DNA of 64,000 nucleotides from Stenotrophomonas panacihumi (GCF_001431645.1 NZ_LLXU01000108.1:1-64000), one strand, 5' to 3'; shown: positions 29,820 to 41,350, counted from the stretch's first letter. Notes: a model not told the origin generated them from the sequence alone. Translations and numbers: made by a program.

Positions 29820-31252
29820 GCCTTCTCCCCGCTGCGGAAACCTTCGTTGGCGATGTGCTGGGCGACGTAGCCGATATCGCCCGCGCCCATCATCAGCAGC
29901 AGGTCACCGTCCTGCAGCACGTCCGGCAGCACCTCGCCGAGCTGGGCGACCTGGCCGACGACCACCGGCTCGCTGCGGCCGCGCGCCCGGATGGCGCGGG
30001 CCAGCGAACGCGCGTCGGCGCCCGGGATCGGCGCTTCGCCAGCCGGGTAGACCTCACTGAGCACCAGCGCATCGACGGTGCTCAGCACCGCGGCGAAGGC
30101 GTCGAACTGGTCGCGGGTACGGCTGTAGCGGTGCGGCTGGAACGCCACGACCAGCCGCTTGTCCGGCCAGCCGCCGCGCGCGGCGGCGAACACCGCTTCC
30201 AGCTCGCGCGGGTGGTGGCCGTAGTCGTCCACCACGCGCACCTTGGCACCGGTGACGGTGGTGACTTCGCCCAGGTCGTTGAAGCGGCGGCCGATGCCGG
30301 CGAAGGATTCCAGCGCCTTGCCGATCGTCTCCGGCGCCACGCCCAGCTGCCAGCCCACCGCGGCGGCGGCCAGCGCATTGAGCACGTTGTGGCGGCCCGG
30401 CAGCGCGAGCGTCACCGGCGTGGTGGTGCCTTCGGGCAGGCGCAGGGTGAAGCGCATGCGCGCACCGTCCTGCACCACGTCCTCGGCGCGCACGTCGGCG
30501 TGCGCGCTCATGCCGTAGGTCATCACGTGGCGCGGCGTCTTGGCGGCCAGCGCGGCGACTTCCGGGTCGTCGATGCACAGCAGCGCCAGCCCGTAGAACG
30601 GCAGGCGCTGCAGGAACTCGGCGAACGCCGCCTGCACGCGGGCGAAGTCGTTGCCGTAGTTCTCGAGATGGTCGGCGTCGATGTTGGTGATCACCGCCAC
30701 CAGCGGGTTCAGGCGCAGGAAGCTGCCGTCGCTTTCATCGGCCTCTGCCACCAGCCACTGGCCACCGCCGAGCTTGGCGTTGGCGCCGGCGGCGAGCAGC
30801 TGGCCGCCGATCACGAACGTCGGGTCCAGCCCGCCTTCGCTCAGCACCGCGGCGGTGAGGCTGGTGGTGGTGGTCTTGCCATGCGTGCCGGCCACCGCGA
30901 TGCCGCGGCGGAAGCGCATCAATTCGGCCAGCATCGCCGCGCGCGGCATGATCGGGATGCGCTGGCTGCGCGCTTCCATCAGTTCCGGGTTGTCCTCGCG
31001 GATCGCGCTGGAGACCACCACGCAGTCGGTGCCCAGCACGTTGGCGGCCGAGTGGCCACGCATCACGCGCGCGCCAAGCTTGGCCAGGCGGCGGGTAGCC
31101 GCGTTGTCGGCGTTGTCCGAACCGGAGACCTCGTAGCCCAGCGTCAGCATGACCTCGGCAATGCCGCTCATGCCGGTGCCGCCGATGCCGACGAAGTGGA
31201 CGCGCGGGAACGCGCGCACCAGGTCCTGGCTGTCCTGCAGTCGACGGATCAT
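29816..31252 (-). CDS. murC: UDP-N-acetylmuramate--L-alanine ligase
   Basis: A 478-residue Mur ligase adding L-Ala to UDP-MurNAc. The [12 protein letters not shown] motif is at 19-30 and the ATP loop GTHGKTTTT at 122-130; the C-terminal domain has the usual YGHHP and FQPHRYSRT blocks. Start MIRRLQDSQ overlaps the TGA of the mini-ORF from murG. A weak AGG precedes it. Confidence 0.97.
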   Translation of the reverse strand: MIRRLQDSQDLVRAFPRVHFVGIGGTGMSGIAEVMLTLGYEVSGSDNADNAATRRLAKLGARVMRGHSAANVLGTDCVVVSSAIREDNPELMEARSQRIPIMPRAAMLAELMRFRRGIAVAGTHGKTTTTSLTAAVLSEGGLDPTFVIGGQLLAAGANAKLGGGQWLVAEADESDGSFLRLNPLVAVITNIDADHLENYGNDFARVQAAFAEFLQRLPFYGLALLCIDDPEVAALAAKTPRHVMTYGMSAHADVRAEDVVQDGARMRFTLRLPEGTTTPVTLALPGRHNVLNALAAAAVGWQLGVAPETIGKALESFAGIGRRFNDLGEVTTVTGAKVRVVDDYGHHPRELEAVFAAARGGWPDKRLVVAFQPHRYSRTRDQFDAFAAVLSTVDALVLSEVYPAGEAPIPGADARSLARAIRARGRSEPVVVGQVAQLGEVLPDVLQDGDLLLMMGAGDIGYVAQHIANEGFRSGEKA

Positions 31253-31320
31253 GCGCGGCCTGCCTGCGCGGAGCGCTGCTGTGCGAACGCCCACTGGCGC
31301 TTCGCGGTTCCCCACTTCAT
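31249..31320 (-). CDS. Mini-ORF bridging murG and murC (23 residues)
   Basis: The frame [15 protein letters not shown]...AGRA begins with an ATG overlapping the murG stop (31317-31320) and ends with a TGA overlapping the murC start (31249-31252). GAGG lies seven bases before its ATG within murG. No protein family is recognised. The DNA resembles part of the ftsA-ftsZ spacer, which also reads RQWA in one frame. Translation is inferred from the double overlap only. Confidence 0.35.
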   Translation of the reverse strand: MKWGTAKRQWAFAQQRSAQAGRA

Positions 31321-32393
31321 ACGGCTTCCTCGAGAATGATGTCGGCGATGCGTTCGGCCGCATCGGGTTTGGCCAGTCCACGCGCGGCCTGGGCCATGGC
31401 CAGGCGGCGCGGCGGGTTGGCCAGCAAATCGCGCAGCACCGGCTGCAGATGCGTGGCCAGCGCGTCGTCCTGCTTGAGCAGCACGGCGGCGCCGGCATCG
31501 ACCAGGTATTCGGCGTTGCGGGTCTGGTGGTCGTCGACGGCGGCGGCGAACGGCACCAGCACGCTGCCCACGCCCGCCGCGCACAGCTCGGCCAGGGTGG
31601 AGGCGCCGGCGCGGCACACCACCAGGTCGGCCCAGGCATAAGCGGCGGCCATGTCGGCGATGAACGGTTCGACGCTCGCCTGCACACCGGCCTGCGCATA
31701 CGCGGCCTCGGCTTCGGCGCGCAGCTTCTCGCCGCACTGGTGGCGCACCTGCACCTCGGGATGGCCGAGCGCGGCGAGCGCCTGCGGCACGGAGTTGTTG
31801 AGCACGCGCGCGCCCTGGCTGCCTCCCAGCACCAGCACGCGCACCGGGCCACCGCGGCCGGCGAAGCGTTCGGCCGGCGGCGGCAGCGCGGCGATCTCGG
31901 CACGCACCGGGTTGCCCACCGCTTCCTCGCCGGCGAAGCTGCCCGGGAAGCCGGTCAGCACGCGGCGCGCGAAGCGCGAGAGCACCTTGTTGGTCATGCC
32001 CGGCGCACGGTTCTGTTCGTGCACCAGCAGCGGCAGCTTCATCAGGCGCGCGGCCAGGCCACCGGGGCCGGCGGCGAAACCACCGAAGCTCACCACCGCG
32101 CGCGGCTGGCGGTCGCGCAGCACGAAGCCGGCGCCGCGCACCGCGCGCATCACCCGCCACGGCGCGCCGAGCAGGGCCAGCTTGCCCTTGCCGCGCAGGC
32201 CACTGATGGCGAGCGTGTCGATCGGGATGTCGTGCTGCGGCACGAGGCGGGTTTCCATCGCGCCGTCGGCGCCGAGCCAGGTCACCGGCACGCCGCGCGC
32301 GCGCAGCACCTTCGCCACGGCCAGGCCGGGGAAGATGTGCCCGCCGGTCCCCCCGGCGAGGATCATCACGGGGCGCGGCGTGGCTGCGCTCAC
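31317..32393 (-). CDS. murG: UDP-GlcNAc:undecaprenyl-pyrophosphoryl-MurNAc-pentapeptide transferase
   Basis: A 358-residue GT28 glycosyltransferase that converts lipid I to lipid II at the inner membrane. GGTGGHIFP (14-22) is the N-terminal glycine loop, and HEQNRAPG and GGSQGA are intact. The start is a GTG inside the ftsW stop (GTGA at 32390-32393), chosen because the frame from there gives the normal N-terminus. Confidence 0.96.
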   Translation of the reverse strand: MSAATPRPVMILAGGTGGHIFPGLAVAKVLRARGVPVTWLGADGAMETRLVPQHDIPIDTLAISGLRGKGKLALLGAPWRVMRAVRGAGFVLRDRQPRAVVSFGGFAAGPGGLAARLMKLPLLVHEQNRAPGMTNKVLSRFARRVLTGFPGSFAGEEAVGNPVRAEIAALPPPAERFAGRGGPVRVLVLGGSQGARVLNNSVPQALAALGHPEVQVRHQCGEKLRAEAEAAYAQAGVQASVEPFIADMAAAYAWADLVVCRAGASTLAELCAAGVGSVLVPFAAAVDDHQTRNAEYLVDAGAAVLLKQDDALATHLQPVLRDLLANPPRRLAMAQAARGLAKPDAAERIADIILEEAV

Positions 32394-33718
32394 GCGATCC
32401 TCCCGAAGGTCGGTTCGACACGCGGCTGCATGCGGCTGGTGCCACGCAGCGCCTGCGCCGCGGCGGCGATCTCGCTGGCAGTCGGCGGGACCGGACGCGC
32501 CGGCGCGGTGGCCGGCGCCGGGGCGGCCTCGGCGGCTTCCGGCGCGGTGGCGCCCTGCGCGCCCGGCGCGAGCTTGCTGCGCAGGCGCTCGGCGCGGTCG
32601 GTCTCGTAGGAGACGCGCAGCAGCACGCCCATCGCCACGCAGGTCATCAGCACGGACGAGCCGCCCGAGGAGATCAGCGGCAGGGTCAGGCCCTTGGTCG
32701 GCAGGATGCCCAGGTTCACGCCGATCGACACGAAGCTCTGCATCGCGATCCACAGGCCGATGCCGAAGGCGATGTAGCCGGAGAAGTGGCGCTTCATCTC
32801 GATGCAGCGCATGCCCAGCCAGAACGCGCGGCCGACCAGCAGCGCATACAGCGCCACCACGCCGCACACGCCGACGAAGCCCAGTTCCTCGGCGATCACC
32901 GAGAAGATGAAGTCGGTATGCGATTCGGGCAGGTAGTTGAGCTTCTGCACCGAGCCGCCCAGGCCCACGCCGAACCACTCGCCGCGGCCGATGGCCATCA
33001 GCGCGTTGGACAGCTGGTAGCCCGAGCCGAGCTGGTCCGCCCACGGGTCCATGAAGGAGGTCACGCGGCGCATGCGGTACGGCTCGAGGATCACCAGCGC
33101 CACCAGCGCCGGCAACAGCAGCAGGATCGGCAGGATGATGCGCTTGATCTGCGCGCCGCCCAGCACCAGCATGCAGGTGGTGACGCTCAGCAGCAGCATC
33201 GAGGAGCCGAAGTCCGGCTGCATCAGCAGCAGGCCGACCAGCAGGCCGACCACGAACACCGGCTTGAGCATCGCCTGCCAGGTGGCGTTGACCTCGTCGC
33301 GGAAGCGCACCAGGTAGCTGGCCAGCCAGATGATGTAGAGCACCTTCACCGCTTCCACGGTCTGGAAGCGCGACACGCCCAGGTTGATCCAGCGCCGCGC
33401 GCCGTTCACCGTGCTGCCCACGCCGGGGATGAACACCACCAGCAGCAGGCCGAAGCAGGCCAGCAGCAGCCACTGGTTGTGCTGCTCGATGTTCTTCAGT
33501 TCCGTGCGCATCGCCCAGAACGCCAGGCCCATGCCCACGCCCAGGAACAGCAGGTGGCGGGTGAGGTAGTAGAACGGGCTGGCTTCCAGCTCGATCGAGC
33601 TGGAGGCGACCATGACCACGCCCAGCGACGCCAGCGCCACGGCCGCGCCGAGCAGCCACGGATCGTAGCGGCCTCCGATCGCTTCCAGGCGGGTCGCTTG
33701 GCGGGACAGGTCGTTCAT
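32390..33718 (-). CDS. ftsW: SEDS peptidoglycan glycosyltransferase FtsW
   Basis: A 442-residue polytopic SEDS protein with about ten membrane helices; it polymerises septal glycan together with FtsI. Conserved blocks include PDFGSSML, the [16 protein letters not shown] loop and [13 protein letters not shown]. The cytoplasmic tail after about 385 is Ala/Pro-rich and long. The start lies one base after the mraY stop. Confidence 0.95.
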   Translation of the reverse strand: MNDLSRQATRLEAIGGRYDPWLLGAAVALASLGVVMVASSSIELEASPFYYLTRHLLFLGVGMGLAFWAMRTELKNIEQHNQWLLLACFGLLLVVFIPGVGSTVNGARRWINLGVSRFQTVEAVKVLYIIWLASYLVRFRDEVNATWQAMLKPVFVVGLLVGLLLMQPDFGSSMLLLSVTTCMLVLGGAQIKRIILPILLLLPALVALVILEPYRMRRVTSFMDPWADQLGSGYQLSNALMAIGRGEWFGVGLGGSVQKLNYLPESHTDFIFSVIAEELGFVGVCGVVALYALLVGRAFWLGMRCIEMKRHFSGYIAFGIGLWIAMQSFVSIGVNLGILPTKGLTLPLISSGGSSVLMTCVAMGVLLRVSYETDRAERLRSKLAPGAQGATAPEAAEAAPAPATAPARPVPPTASEIAAAAQALRGTSRMQPRVEPTFGRIA

Positions 33719-33719
33719 C

Positions 33720-34805
33720 TCAGCGCACCTTCAACGTGGCCAGGCCGATCAGCACGAGCACGACGGAGATGATCCAGAAGCGCACGATCACGCGCGGCTC
33801 CGGCCAGCCCTTGAGCTCGAAGTGGTGGTGGATCGGCGCCATGCGGAACACGCGCTTGCCGGTGAGCTTGAAGCTGGCGACCTGGATCATCACCGAGAGC
33901 GTCTCGACGACGAACACGCCGCCCATGATCACCAGCACCAGTTCCTGGCGCACGATCACCGCGATGGTGCCCAGCACCGCGCCCAGCGCCAGGGCGCCGA
34001 TGTCGCCCATGAACACCATCGCCGGGTAGGTGTTGAACCAGAGGAAGCCCAGGCCCGCGCCGGCGATCGCCGCGCAGATGATGACCAGCTCGCCCGCGCC
34101 GGGAATGGACGGGATCTTCAGGTATTCGGAGAACACCACGTTGCCCGAGGCATAGGCGAACACGCCCAGCGCGCAGGCCACCAGCACGGTCGGCATGATC
34201 GCCAGGCCGTCCAGGCCGTCGGTGAGGTTCACCGCGTTGGAGAAGCCGACGATCCAGAAATAGGCGATCACCACGAAGCTGATGCCGGCCAGCGGCAGCG
34301 CCACCGCCTTGAACATCGGGATGTAGAAGGTCAGCTCGGCCGGGACCTTGGCGGTGTAGAGCAGGAACAGGCCGGCGGCCAGGCCGAAGATCGACTGCAG
34401 CAGGTACTTCCAGCGCGACTTCAGGCCGTTCGGGTCGCGGCGGACGATCTTGATCCAGTCGTCGTACCAGCCGATCGCGCCGAAGCACACCATCACCGCC
34501 AGCACCAGCCACACGTAGCGGTTGCGCAGGTCGCCCCACAGCAGCACCGAGAGGGTGACGGCGAGCAGGATCAGCGAACCGCCCATGGTCGGCGTGCCGG
34601 CCTTGGAGAAGTGGGTCTGCGGGCCGTCCTGGCGGATCGGCTGGCCGCCCTTGAACTGGGCGAGCTTGCGGATCACCGCCGGGCCCATCCACAGCGAGAG
34701 GAAAAGCGCGGTCAACGCGGCGAGGATGCCGCGGAACGTCAAATAGCCGAACAGCCCGAACAGGCTCTCCAGTTGCTGTAGCCAACGGGCCAGCTCAAGC
34801 AGCAT
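33720..34805 (-). CDS. mraY: Phospho-N-acetylmuramoyl-pentapeptide transferase
   Basis: A 361-residue polytopic enzyme that transfers phospho-MurNAc-pentapeptide to undecaprenyl phosphate, forming lipid I. GTPTMGG, the [10 protein letters not shown] catalytic aspartate block and the MAPIHHHFE histidine motif are intact. The start MLLELARW overlaps the end of murF by 11 bases. Confidence 0.97.
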   Translation of the reverse strand: MLLELARWLQQLESLFGLFGYLTFRGILAALTALFLSLWMGPAVIRKLAQFKGGQPIRQDGPQTHFSKAGTPTMGGSLILLAVTLSVLLWGDLRNRYVWLVLAVMVCFGAIGWYDDWIKIVRRDPNGLKSRWKYLLQSIFGLAAGLFLLYTAKVPAELTFYIPMFKAVALPLAGISFVVIAYFWIVGFSNAVNLTDGLDGLAIMPTVLVACALGVFAYASGNVVFSEYLKIPSIPGAGELVIICAAIAGAGLGFLWFNTYPAMVFMGDIGALALGAVLGTIAVIVRQELVLVIMGGVFVVETLSVMIQVASFKLTGKRVFRMAPIHHHFELKGWPEPRVIVRFWIISVVLVLIGLATLKVR

Positions 34806-36201
34806 TCGGTGCTTCCTCCCCATGCGCGAGCAGCGCGGTCACGATCTTGTCCATGGCACTGCCGCGCGAGCCCTTGACGAGCACGCGCAGCGGCGTCGTT
34901 GCATTGCGGATGTCGGCTTCCAGCGCGGCGGCCAGTTCGGCATGGCTGGCGAACACGCGCCCGCGCTCGCCGAACGCCTGCGCGGCATGCGCGCTCAGCT
35001 CGCCCAGTGCGTACAAGCGCGCCAGCCGGGCGTCGCGCGCGCGGCGGCCGGCGGCGGCATGCAGCGCGGCGCCTTCCGGGCCGAGTTCGCGCATGTCGCC
35101 GAGCACCAGCCAGCCCTCGCCCGGGCCGGCCAGCGCATCGATGGCGGCGTCCAGCGAACCGGGGTTGGCGTTGTAGCTGTCGTCGATCAGCACCGCGCCG
35201 CCCGGCAGCACGTGGGCGATCTGGCGGCCGGCGACCGGGCGCGCCTGCGCCAGGCCCTCGGCGATGCGGTCCAGGCCGATGCCCGCGCCCAGCGCCAGGG
35301 AAGCGGCGGCCAGCGCATTGCGGATGTTGTGGCGGCCCGGCAGGTGCAGGCTGATCGCCACCTCGCCCTGCGGCGCGACGAGGGTGAAGTTCGACACCTG
35401 CGGGGTCATCTGGATCTTTTCGGCGCGCACCTCGGCGCTGGCCTCCAGGCCGAAGCGCAGCACGCGGCGGCCGGTGCGGGCCGGTTGCACCATCGCCTGC
35501 TCGAACCACAGGCCGAAGGCGTCGTCGGCATTGATCACCGCCACGCCGTCATCCGGCAGCGCGCTGTAGATCGCGCCCTTGGTGGTGGCCACGCCCAGCA
35601 GGCTGCCCATGCGCTCCAGGTGCGCCGGGGCGATGTTGTTGACCAGCGAATAATCGGGGCGGGCGATGTCGGTGAGGTAGGCGATGTCGCCCGGCTTGCC
35701 GGCGCCCATTTCATAGACGGCGAAGTCGGCATCATCCGGGGCGGCGATCACCGCCAGCGGCAGGCCGATCTCGTTGTTGCGGTTGCCCGGCGTGGCATAC
35801 ACGCGCAGGCCATCGACCACCTGCACGTGCTGCAGGATCGCCAGCAGCAGCGACTTCACGCTGGTCTTGCCGTTGGAGCCGGTGATCGCGAACACCTTGG
35901 TGCTGCGGCCGCGCTGCATGCCGGCGGCCACGCGGGCCAGCGCCAGTTCGGCATCGGCGACCAGCACCTGCGGCAGTTCGATCTCCGGCAGCAGGCGTTC
36001 GACCAGCAGGCCGCTGGCGCCGCGCATCAGCGCGTCGCCGGCGAAATCGTGGCCATCGAAGCGCTCGCCGCGCAGGGCGACGTACAGGCTGCCGGTGGCC
36101 AGCGTACGGGTGTCGTTGCTGACGGCGTCGATCATCACGTCGTCGCCGTGCAGCTCGCCGCCGGCCCAGTGCGCGATCAACGACAGCGGGGTGTGCTTCA
36201 T
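34795..36201 (-). CDS. murF: UDP-MurNAc-tripeptide--D-alanyl-D-alanine ligase
   Basis: A 468-residue Mur ligase that adds D-Ala-D-Ala. The ATP loop TGSNGKTS lies at 107-114, and DSYNANPGS and VLGDMRELG are typical. Start ATG is in an ATGA with the murE stop (36198-36201). Confidence 0.96.
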   Translation of the reverse strand: MKHTPLSLIAHWAGGELHGDDVMIDAVSNDTRTLATGSLYVALRGERFDGHDFAGDALMRGASGLLVERLLPEIELPQVLVADAELALARVAAGMQRGRSTKVFAITGSNGKTSVKSLLLAILQHVQVVDGLRVYATPGNRNNEIGLPLAVIAAPDDADFAVYEMGAGKPGDIAYLTDIARPDYSLVNNIAPAHLERMGSLLGVATTKGAIYSALPDDGVAVINADDAFGLWFEQAMVQPARTGRRVLRFGLEASAEVRAEKIQMTPQVSNFTLVAPQGEVAISLHLPGRHNIRNALAAASLALGAGIGLDRIAEGLAQARPVAGRQIAHVLPGGAVLIDDSYNANPGSLDAAIDALAGPGEGWLVLGDMRELGPEGAALHAAAGRRARDARLARLYALGELSAHAAQAFGERGRVFASHAELAAALEADIRNATTPLRVLVKGSRGSAMDKIVTALLAHGEEAPNAA

Positions 36202-37676
36202 GCGTGCGCCTCCCCGTTGGCGAGCAGGCCCGCGGCCACTTCGGTGTCGTCGAAGGGATGCTTCACGCCGGCCACGTCCTGGTAGGGCTCGTGACCCTTG
36301 CCGGCGACCAGCACGATGTCGCCCGGGCGCGCCTGGCCGATGGCCGCGGCGATCGCCTTGGCGCGGTCGCGCTGCACGGTGACGGCGTCGGCGTGTTCGA
36401 AGCCGGCGAGGATGTCGGCGACGATGGCATCGCCGTCTTCATTGCGCGGGTTGTCGTCGGTGACGATGACCACGTCGCCCAGGCGCTCGGCAATCGCGGC
36501 CATCTGCGGGCGCTTGCCGGCATCGCGCTCGCCACCGCAGCCGAACACGCACAGCAGGCGGCCGTGGACGTGGCCGCGCAGGCTGTCCAGCGCCTGCTCC
36601 AGCGCGTCGGGGGTGTGGGCGTAGTCGATCACCACCAGCGGCTGGGCGCCGTTGCCGCCGAGGCGGTTCATGCGGCCGCGGATCGGCTGCAGGCGCGAGA
36701 GCACCCCGGCGATGACGTCCGCCGGCTGGCCGAGCGCGAACAGCGCACCGGCCACCGCCAGCAGGTTGTCGATGTTGAAGCGGCCCAGCAGCGGCGAGCG
36801 CACCGGGTGCGCGCTGCCGTCCACTACCAGGTCGAAATTGAGGCCGTGGTCGTCCAGGCGCAGCGCTTCGGCGCGCAGGCGCGCGCCTTCCTGGCCGCGC
36901 GAGCTGACGCCGATGCGGGCGATGCCCTCGCCCAGCCCGGCCAGCAGTTCGCGGCCGAAGGCGTCGTCGAGGTTGACCACGGCGGCCTTGAGCCCGGCGC
37001 GCGAGAACAGCCGCGCCTTGGCCGCGCCGTAGCTGGCCATGTCGCCGTGGTAGTCGAGGTGGTCGCGGGTGAGGTTGGTGAACACCGCCACGTCGTAGTG
37101 CACGGCGTCCACGCGGCCCTGGTCGAGCGCGTGCGAGCTGACTTCCATCGCCACCGCGCGTGCGCCGGCGTCGCGCAGGTCGGCGAGCACCTCGTGCATC
37201 TGCAGCACCAGCGGCGTGGTGAAGCCGGTCGGCACCGCATGGCCGTACAGGCCCACGCCCAGCGTGCCGACGCTGCCGCTTTCGATGCCCAGCAGCTTCC
37301 AGGCCTGCGCCATCAGCTGCACAGTGGAGGTCTTGCCGTTGGTGCCGGTGACACCGACCATCGTCATCGCCTGCGAGGGATGACCATGGAAGCGGTCGGC
37401 CATCGCGCCCATGCGGCCACGCAGGCCCGGCACGGCGATGGCGTCGGCCGGGGCCGGCAGATCCGCCGGGGCCGGCGGGTCGAACAGGATCGCGGAGGCG
37501 CCCTTGGCGCGCGCCTGCTCGACGAAACCCAGGCCATGCGCGCCGAAGCCGGCGATGGCGACGAAGGCATTGCCGGGGCGCACGGCGCGGCTGTCCAGCA
37601 CCAGGCCGGTGATCTCGACCTCGCGCGCCAGCGGCAAGTCGGGCAACAGCTGCGACAGCGGCATCGGCCGGCTCAC
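36198..37676 (-). CDS. murE: UDP-MurNAc-L-Ala-D-Glu--2,6-diaminopimelate ligase
   Basis: A 492-residue Mur ligase. The ATP loop TGTNGKTS is at 110-117, and DDNPRNED carries the DNPR motif that selects meso-diaminopimelate, so the peptidoglycan is the Gram-negative DAP type. The start is a GTG that overlaps the ftsI stop (GTGA, 37673-37676); an ATG four codons later is an alternative. Confidence 0.96.
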   Translation of the reverse strand: MSRPMPLSQLLPDLPLAREVEITGLVLDSRAVRPGNAFVAIAGFGAHGLGFVEQARAKGASAILFDPPAPADLPAPADAIAVPGLRGRMGAMADRFHGHPSQAMTMVGVTGTNGKTSTVQLMAQAWKLLGIESGSVGTLGVGLYGHAVPTGFTTPLVLQMHEVLADLRDAGARAVAMEVSSHALDQGRVDAVHYDVAVFTNLTRDHLDYHGDMASYGAAKARLFSRAGLKAAVVNLDDAFGRELLAGLGEGIARIGVSSRGQEGARLRAEALRLDDHGLNFDLVVDGSAHPVRSPLLGRFNIDNLLAVAGALFALGQPADVIAGVLSRLQPIRGRMNRLGGNGAQPLVVIDYAHTPDALEQALDSLRGHVHGRLLCVFGCGGERDAGKRPQMAAIAERLGDVVIVTDDNPRNEDGDAIVADILAGFEHADAVTVQRDRAKAIAAAIGQARPGDIVLVAGKGHEPYQDVAGVKHPFDDTEVAAGLLANGEAHA

Positions 37677-39538
37677 TGGCGGGCCTCCTGCAGCGGCGCG
37701 GTGGTGGCGCTGGCGGTGGGAATGCCGGCATCCACTTCATCGGCGGCCGTGGGCATCAGGCCGTCGCCATCGGTATCCACCGCTGGCGCCACCGCGGCCG
37801 GCGCCGGCTTGGGCAGCGCACCGCCCGCCTTGCCGGCGGCCTGCGCGGCCAGCCAGGACTGGATGTCGTCCGGCGGCACGTCGGCCAGGCGCAGCGCGCC
37901 TTCCATCACGCGGTGGAATACCGGCGCGGAGACCAGGCCGCCGTAGTACTTGCCGCCCTGCGGGTCGTTGATGACGATCACCGTGGCGAAGCGCGGCCGC
38001 GTCGCCGGCACCAGTCCGGCGAACAGCGCGTTGTAGTGGCCGCGCTCGTAGCCGTTCGGGCCGTTCTTGCGCGCGGTGCCGGTCTTGCCGGCGACGTGGT
38101 AGCCGAGGATGGCCGCATCCTTCGCGCCGCCCTGCGTCACCACCGTCTCCATCATGCCGATCACGGTGTGCGCCACTTCCGGGCTGATGACCTGGCGCGA
38201 TTCGCCGCGCTGGCCCTTCACGAAGGTCGGCGGGTTCAGGCGGCCGCCGTTGCCCAGCGCGGCATACGCCTGCGCGATCTGCAGCGGCGTGACGTTCAGG
38301 CCGTAGCCGTAGGACATCGTGGTCTTGGACGAACCACTCCAGCGCGCCGGCGACGGCAGCAGGCCCGCCGCCTCGCCCGGGAAGCCGCTGTGCGGCACGC
38401 TGCCGTAACCGAAGTTGTGGACCGTCTGGTAGAAGGTCTCGTCCGGCAGCTTGGCGGCGATCTTCGCCGCGCCGATGTTCGAGCTGCGGGTGATCACGCC
38501 GGTGACGTTGAGCACGCCGTTGTTGCGCGGCACGTCCTTGATGGTGAAGCGGCCCACGGCCATGTAGCCGGGGTTGGTGTCGATGGTGGTGTTCGGGGTG
38601 ACCACGCCGGCCTGCAACGCGGTGGCGATGGTCAGCGGCTTCATCGTCGAGCCCGGCTCGACCAGGTCGGTCACCGCGCGGTTGCGGCGCGCCGCCGGGT
38701 TGATGCCGGTCACCGCGTTGGGGTTGTAGGTCGGCAGGTTGACCATCGCCAGCACTTCGCCGGTGGCCACGTCCATCACCACCATCGAACCGCCGGCGGC
38801 CTTGTTCTCGATCAGCGCGTTGCGCAGTTCCTTGTAGGCCAGGAACTGGATGCGGCGGTCGATGCTCAGGGTCAGGTCCTGGCCCGGCTCGGCCGGCTTC
38901 ACCAGGTCCACGCTCTCCACGATGGCGCCGCGCGCATCGCGCACCACGCGCTTGCTGCCCGGCTTGCCGCGCAACCACTGGTCGAACGCCAGCTCCAGGC
39001 CTTCCTGGCCGCGGTCGTCGATGTTGGTGAAGCCCAGCACGTGCGCCATCGCCTCACCCTGCGGGTAGAAGCGGCGGAACTCGCGCTGCGAAAACACGCC
39101 GGGGATCTTCAGCGCCACGATCTCGTGCGCGCGGTCTGGATTGATCCGGCGCTTGAGGTACATGAACTCTTTTTCGGCCTTCTGCGACAGGCGCGAGCTC
39201 AGCTCGTCCTGCGGCATCTGCAGCGCCTTGGCCAGCTCCGGGATGCGGTCCGGGTTGCGCAGCAGTTCCTGCGGGTTGACCCAGATCGATTCCACCGGCG
39301 TGGACACCGCCAGCGGTTCGCCGTTGCGGTCGGTGATCATGCCGCGCGACACGGCGATGGGCAGCTCGCGCAGGTAACGCGCCTCGCCCTGGCGCTGGTA
39401 GAAGTCGCTGTTGATCAGCTGCACGTAGGCCGCGCGGCCGATCAGCGTGACCGAGCACAGCGCCAGCGTGGTGCCGACCAGCATCAGGCGGCCACGCAGG
39501 TTGAAGCTGGTGCGCATGCGCGAGCGGGTGGGTTTCAT
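37673..39538 (-). CDS. ftsI: Septal peptidoglycan transpeptidase FtsI (PBP3)
   Basis: A 621-residue class B penicillin-binding protein. A membrane helix lies at about 18-40, the pedestal domain follows, and the transpeptidase has the active-site Ser297 in STMK, SSN at 352-354 and KTG at 485-487. The tail after 570 is Ala/Pro-rich. I choose MKPTRSR as start because AGGGA is nine bases upstream, too close for the Met three codons earlier. The ribosome site lies in the loop of a perfect hairpin. Confidence 0.95.
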   Translation of the reverse strand: MKPTRSRMRTSFNLRGRLMLVGTTLALCSVTLIGRAAYVQLINSDFYQRQGEARYLRELPIAVSRGMITDRNGEPLAVSTPVESIWVNPQELLRNPDRIPELAKALQMPQDELSSRLSQKAEKEFMYLKRRINPDRAHEIVALKIPGVFSQREFRRFYPQGEAMAHVLGFTNIDDRGQEGLELAFDQWLRGKPGSKRVVRDARGAIVESVDLVKPAEPGQDLTLSIDRRIQFLAYKELRNALIENKAAGGSMVVMDVATGEVLAMVNLPTYNPNAVTGINPAARRNRAVTDLVEPGSTMKPLTIATALQAGVVTPNTTIDTNPGYMAVGRFTIKDVPRNNGVLNVTGVITRSSNIGAAKIAAKLPDETFYQTVHNFGYGSVPHSGFPGEAAGLLPSPARWSGSSKTTMSYGYGLNVTPLQIAQAYAALGNGGRLNPPTFVKGQRGESRQVISPEVAHTVIGMMETVVTQGGAKDAAILGYHVAGKTGTARKNGPNGYERGHYNALFAGLVPATRPRFATVIVINDPQGGKYYGGLVSAPVFHRVMEGALRLADVPPDDIQSWLAAQAAGKAGGALPKPAPAAVAPAVDTDGDGLMPTAADEVDAGIPTASATTAPLQEARQ

Positions 39539-39609
39539 GGCGCACATCCCTGTGCGCCACCCTTCGGGCGGCTTCGCCGTGAAAAACGCACGTCCTGACG
39601 TTTTTTCAT
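39535..39609 (-). CDS. Mini-ORF bridging ftsL and ftsI (24 residues)
   Basis: The frame [15 protein letters not shown]...GCAP starts with an ATG inside the ftsL stop (39606-39609) and ends with a TGA inside the ftsI start (39535-39538). It is strongly basic. The same bases form three stem-loops, so this may be an inserted palindromic repeat that happens to keep the frame. No ribosome site better than GGTGG precedes it. Confidence 0.35.
   Translation of the reverse strand: MKKRQDVRFSRRSRPKGGAQGCAP
39539..39606 (-). promoter_or_regulatory. Stem-loops in the ftsL-ftsI junction
   Basis: On the minus strand an ACGTC/GACGT stem flanked by an A run and a T run (39582-39606) looks like a weak terminator. 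A GCCGCCC/GGGTGGC stem (39556-39572, one G-U pair) follows, then a perfect 8-pair hairpin GGCGCACA/TGTGCGCC (39539-39558) whose GGGA loop is the likely ribosome binding site of ftsI and whose stem abuts the ATG. Confidence 0.5.
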
Positions 39610-39869
39610 GGCCGCACCACCACGATGTCGGCGGTTTCCGGGAACTTCATGCCCAGGCGCTCGCGCGCGATCTGGTCGACGCGGTTGCTCTCGGCCCAGG
39701 TGGCCTGTTCCAGCTGCAGGCGGCCGAACTCGATGTCGAGGTCGTCGCGGGTCTTCTGCAGGCGGGTGAGCTCCACGAACAGCTTGCGGTGCATGTGGCG
39801 CATGTAGACCACGCCAATGCCCGAGGCCACGGTGCAGGCCAGCAGCACGATCAGCAGCAGGCGGCTCAT
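39606..39869 (-). CDS. ftsL: Cell division protein FtsL
   Basis: An 87-residue single-pass protein: a membrane helix at about 3-22, then a leucine-zipper-like coiled coil (about 28-62) and the [12 protein letters not shown] block. It pairs with FtsB and FtsQ in the divisome. Small size, place between rsmH and ftsI and topology identify it. The start is in an ATGA with rsmH. Confidence 0.93.
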   Translation of the reverse strand: MSRLLLIVLLACTVASGIGVVYMRHMHRKLFVELTRLQKTRDDLDIEFGRLQLEQATWAESNRVDQIARERLGMKFPETADIVVVRP

Positions 39870-40849
39870 GCCGTCACCGCCAGCTTCTCGGCCACGCGCA
39901 GCACCGCGCTGCGGGCGCGCGGGTTGGCGGCCAGTTCGTCGTCTTCGGCGCGGATCGCCCCGCCGATGGCCAGCAGCGTCGGCGTGAACGCCTGCGCTTC
40001 GGGCAGGCGGCGGTTGGCCGGCGGCGCCTTGGCGTGGCGGTTGATGAACTGCTTGACGATGCGGTCTTCCAGCGAATGGAAGCTGATCACCGCCAGCCGG
40101 CCGCCGGGCTTGAGCCGGGCCAGCGCCGCGTCCAGGCCGGCTTCGAGGTCGGCCAGTTCGCGGTTGATGTGGATGCGGATGGCCTGGAAGCTGCGCGTGG
40201 CCGGGTGGATCTTGTCCTTGCCGCGCGGCATCACCGAGGCGATGAGGTCGGCCAGCTGCGCGGTGCGCAGCAGCGGCTGCTCGGCACGGCGCTGCACGAT
40301 GGCCCGCGCGATGCGGCGGCTCTGGCGTTCTTCGCCGTAGGTCCACAGCACGTCGGCGATCTCGCGTTCCTCCGCGCTGGCCAGCCACTGCGCCGCGCTC
40401 TGCCCGGCATCCGGGTCCATGCGCATGTCCAGCGGGCCGTCCTTGCCGAACGAGAAGCCGCGCTCGGCCACGTCCAGCTGCGGCGAGGACACGCCCAGGT
40501 CCAGCAGCACGCCGTCCAGCGCCTGCGCCTGGTCCCACTGGCCCAGCGTGGCGAAGCTGGCGCGGCGGATGGACACGCGCGCATCGCCACCGAACGACTG
40601 TTCGGCCACGGCGATCGCTTCGGGATCCTTGTCCATCACCAGCAGCCGGCCTCCCGGGCCGAGTCGTTGCAGCACGCCGCGCGCGTGGCCACCACGCCCG
40701 AACGTGCCATCCAGATACGTTCCGTCCTCGATCACCTGCAGGCCTTCCAGCACCTGCGTGTACAGCACCGGCAGATGCGCCGCCGGCGGCTGCGACACCG
40801 GGAGGTGACCGGGCTGCGCGTCAGGGCGCATCCGGGCACCCCGGCTCAC
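39866..40849 (-). CDS. rsmH: 16S rRNA (cytosine(1402)-N(4))-methyltransferase
   Basis: A 327-residue SAM-dependent enzyme (MraW) that methylates N4 of C1402 in the ribosomal P site; the partner rsmI for the same nucleotide is at 42760-43587. [10 protein letters not shown] (47-56) is the SAM loop, and [12 protein letters not shown] is conserved. The start is a GTG overlapping the mraZ stop (GTGA); an ATG six codons on is possible. Confidence 0.96.
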   Translation of the reverse strand: MSRGARMRPDAQPGHLPVSQPPAAHLPVLYTQVLEGLQVIEDGTYLDGTFGRGGHARGVLQRLGPGGRLLVMDKDPEAIAVAEQSFGGDARVSIRRASFATLGQWDQAQALDGVLLDLGVSSPQLDVAERGFSFGKDGPLDMRMDPDAGQSAAQWLASAEEREIADVLWTYGEERQSRRIARAIVQRRAEQPLLRTAQLADLIASVMPRGKDKIHPATRSFQAIRIHINRELADLEAGLDAALARLKPGGRLAVISFHSLEDRIVKQFINRHAKAPPANRRLPEAQAFTPTLLAIGGAIRAEDDELAANPRARSAVLRVAEKLAVTA

Positions 40850-41292
40850 AACCTGAGGTCGAGCAATCCATCGCCCAGATCCCCGTCAGACAGCGTCTGC
40901 TGGATCAACGCGCGATGTGCCTGCTCGCTCCACAGTTCAAACTTGTCGCCCATGCCCAGCAGGACGGCCTTCTTCTCGATGCCCACCGCGTTGCGGTGGC
41001 TGGCGGGGATGCTCAGGCGGCCATTGCCGTCCAGTTCGAGCACGGCCGAGGAACCGACCAGCTTCTGCTGCAGCACGCGCACGGTGCGCAGGGTGTTGGG
41101 CTTGGACATCACGTCGTCGCGCACCCGCTGCCACTCCTTCTCCGCGTACAGCCACAGGCAGCCGGCTTCGAACGGGTTGTAGGTCAGCACCAGGCGATTG
41201 GCGCTGTCACGCGCGACGAGGTCGCGGTAAGCGGTGGGAACCGCCAAGCGCCCCTTGTCGTCGACTGTGATGGCCGTCTCGCCTTGAAACAC
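40846..41292 (-). CDS. mraZ: Transcriptional regulator MraZ
   Basis: A 148-residue protein with two SpoVT/AbrB-like repeats, each with a DxKGRL/NGRLSIP block (residues 11-17 and about 89-96). MraZ represses its own operon by binding GTGGG-type repeats, and three such repeats lie just upstream. The start codon is GTG. Confidence 0.95.
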   Translation of the reverse strand: MFQGETAITVDDKGRLAVPTAYRDLVARDSANRLVLTYNPFEAGCLWLYAEKEWQRVRDDVMSKPNTLRTVRVLQQKLVGSSAVLELDGNGRLSIPASHRNAVGIEKKAVLLGMGDKFELWSEQAHRALIQQTLSDGDLGDGLLDLRL

Positions 41293-41350
41293 GCTGAAAA
41301 ACCCTCGGCACCCACTCGGGCGGTTATTGAACCACGAAAAACCACAAAAA

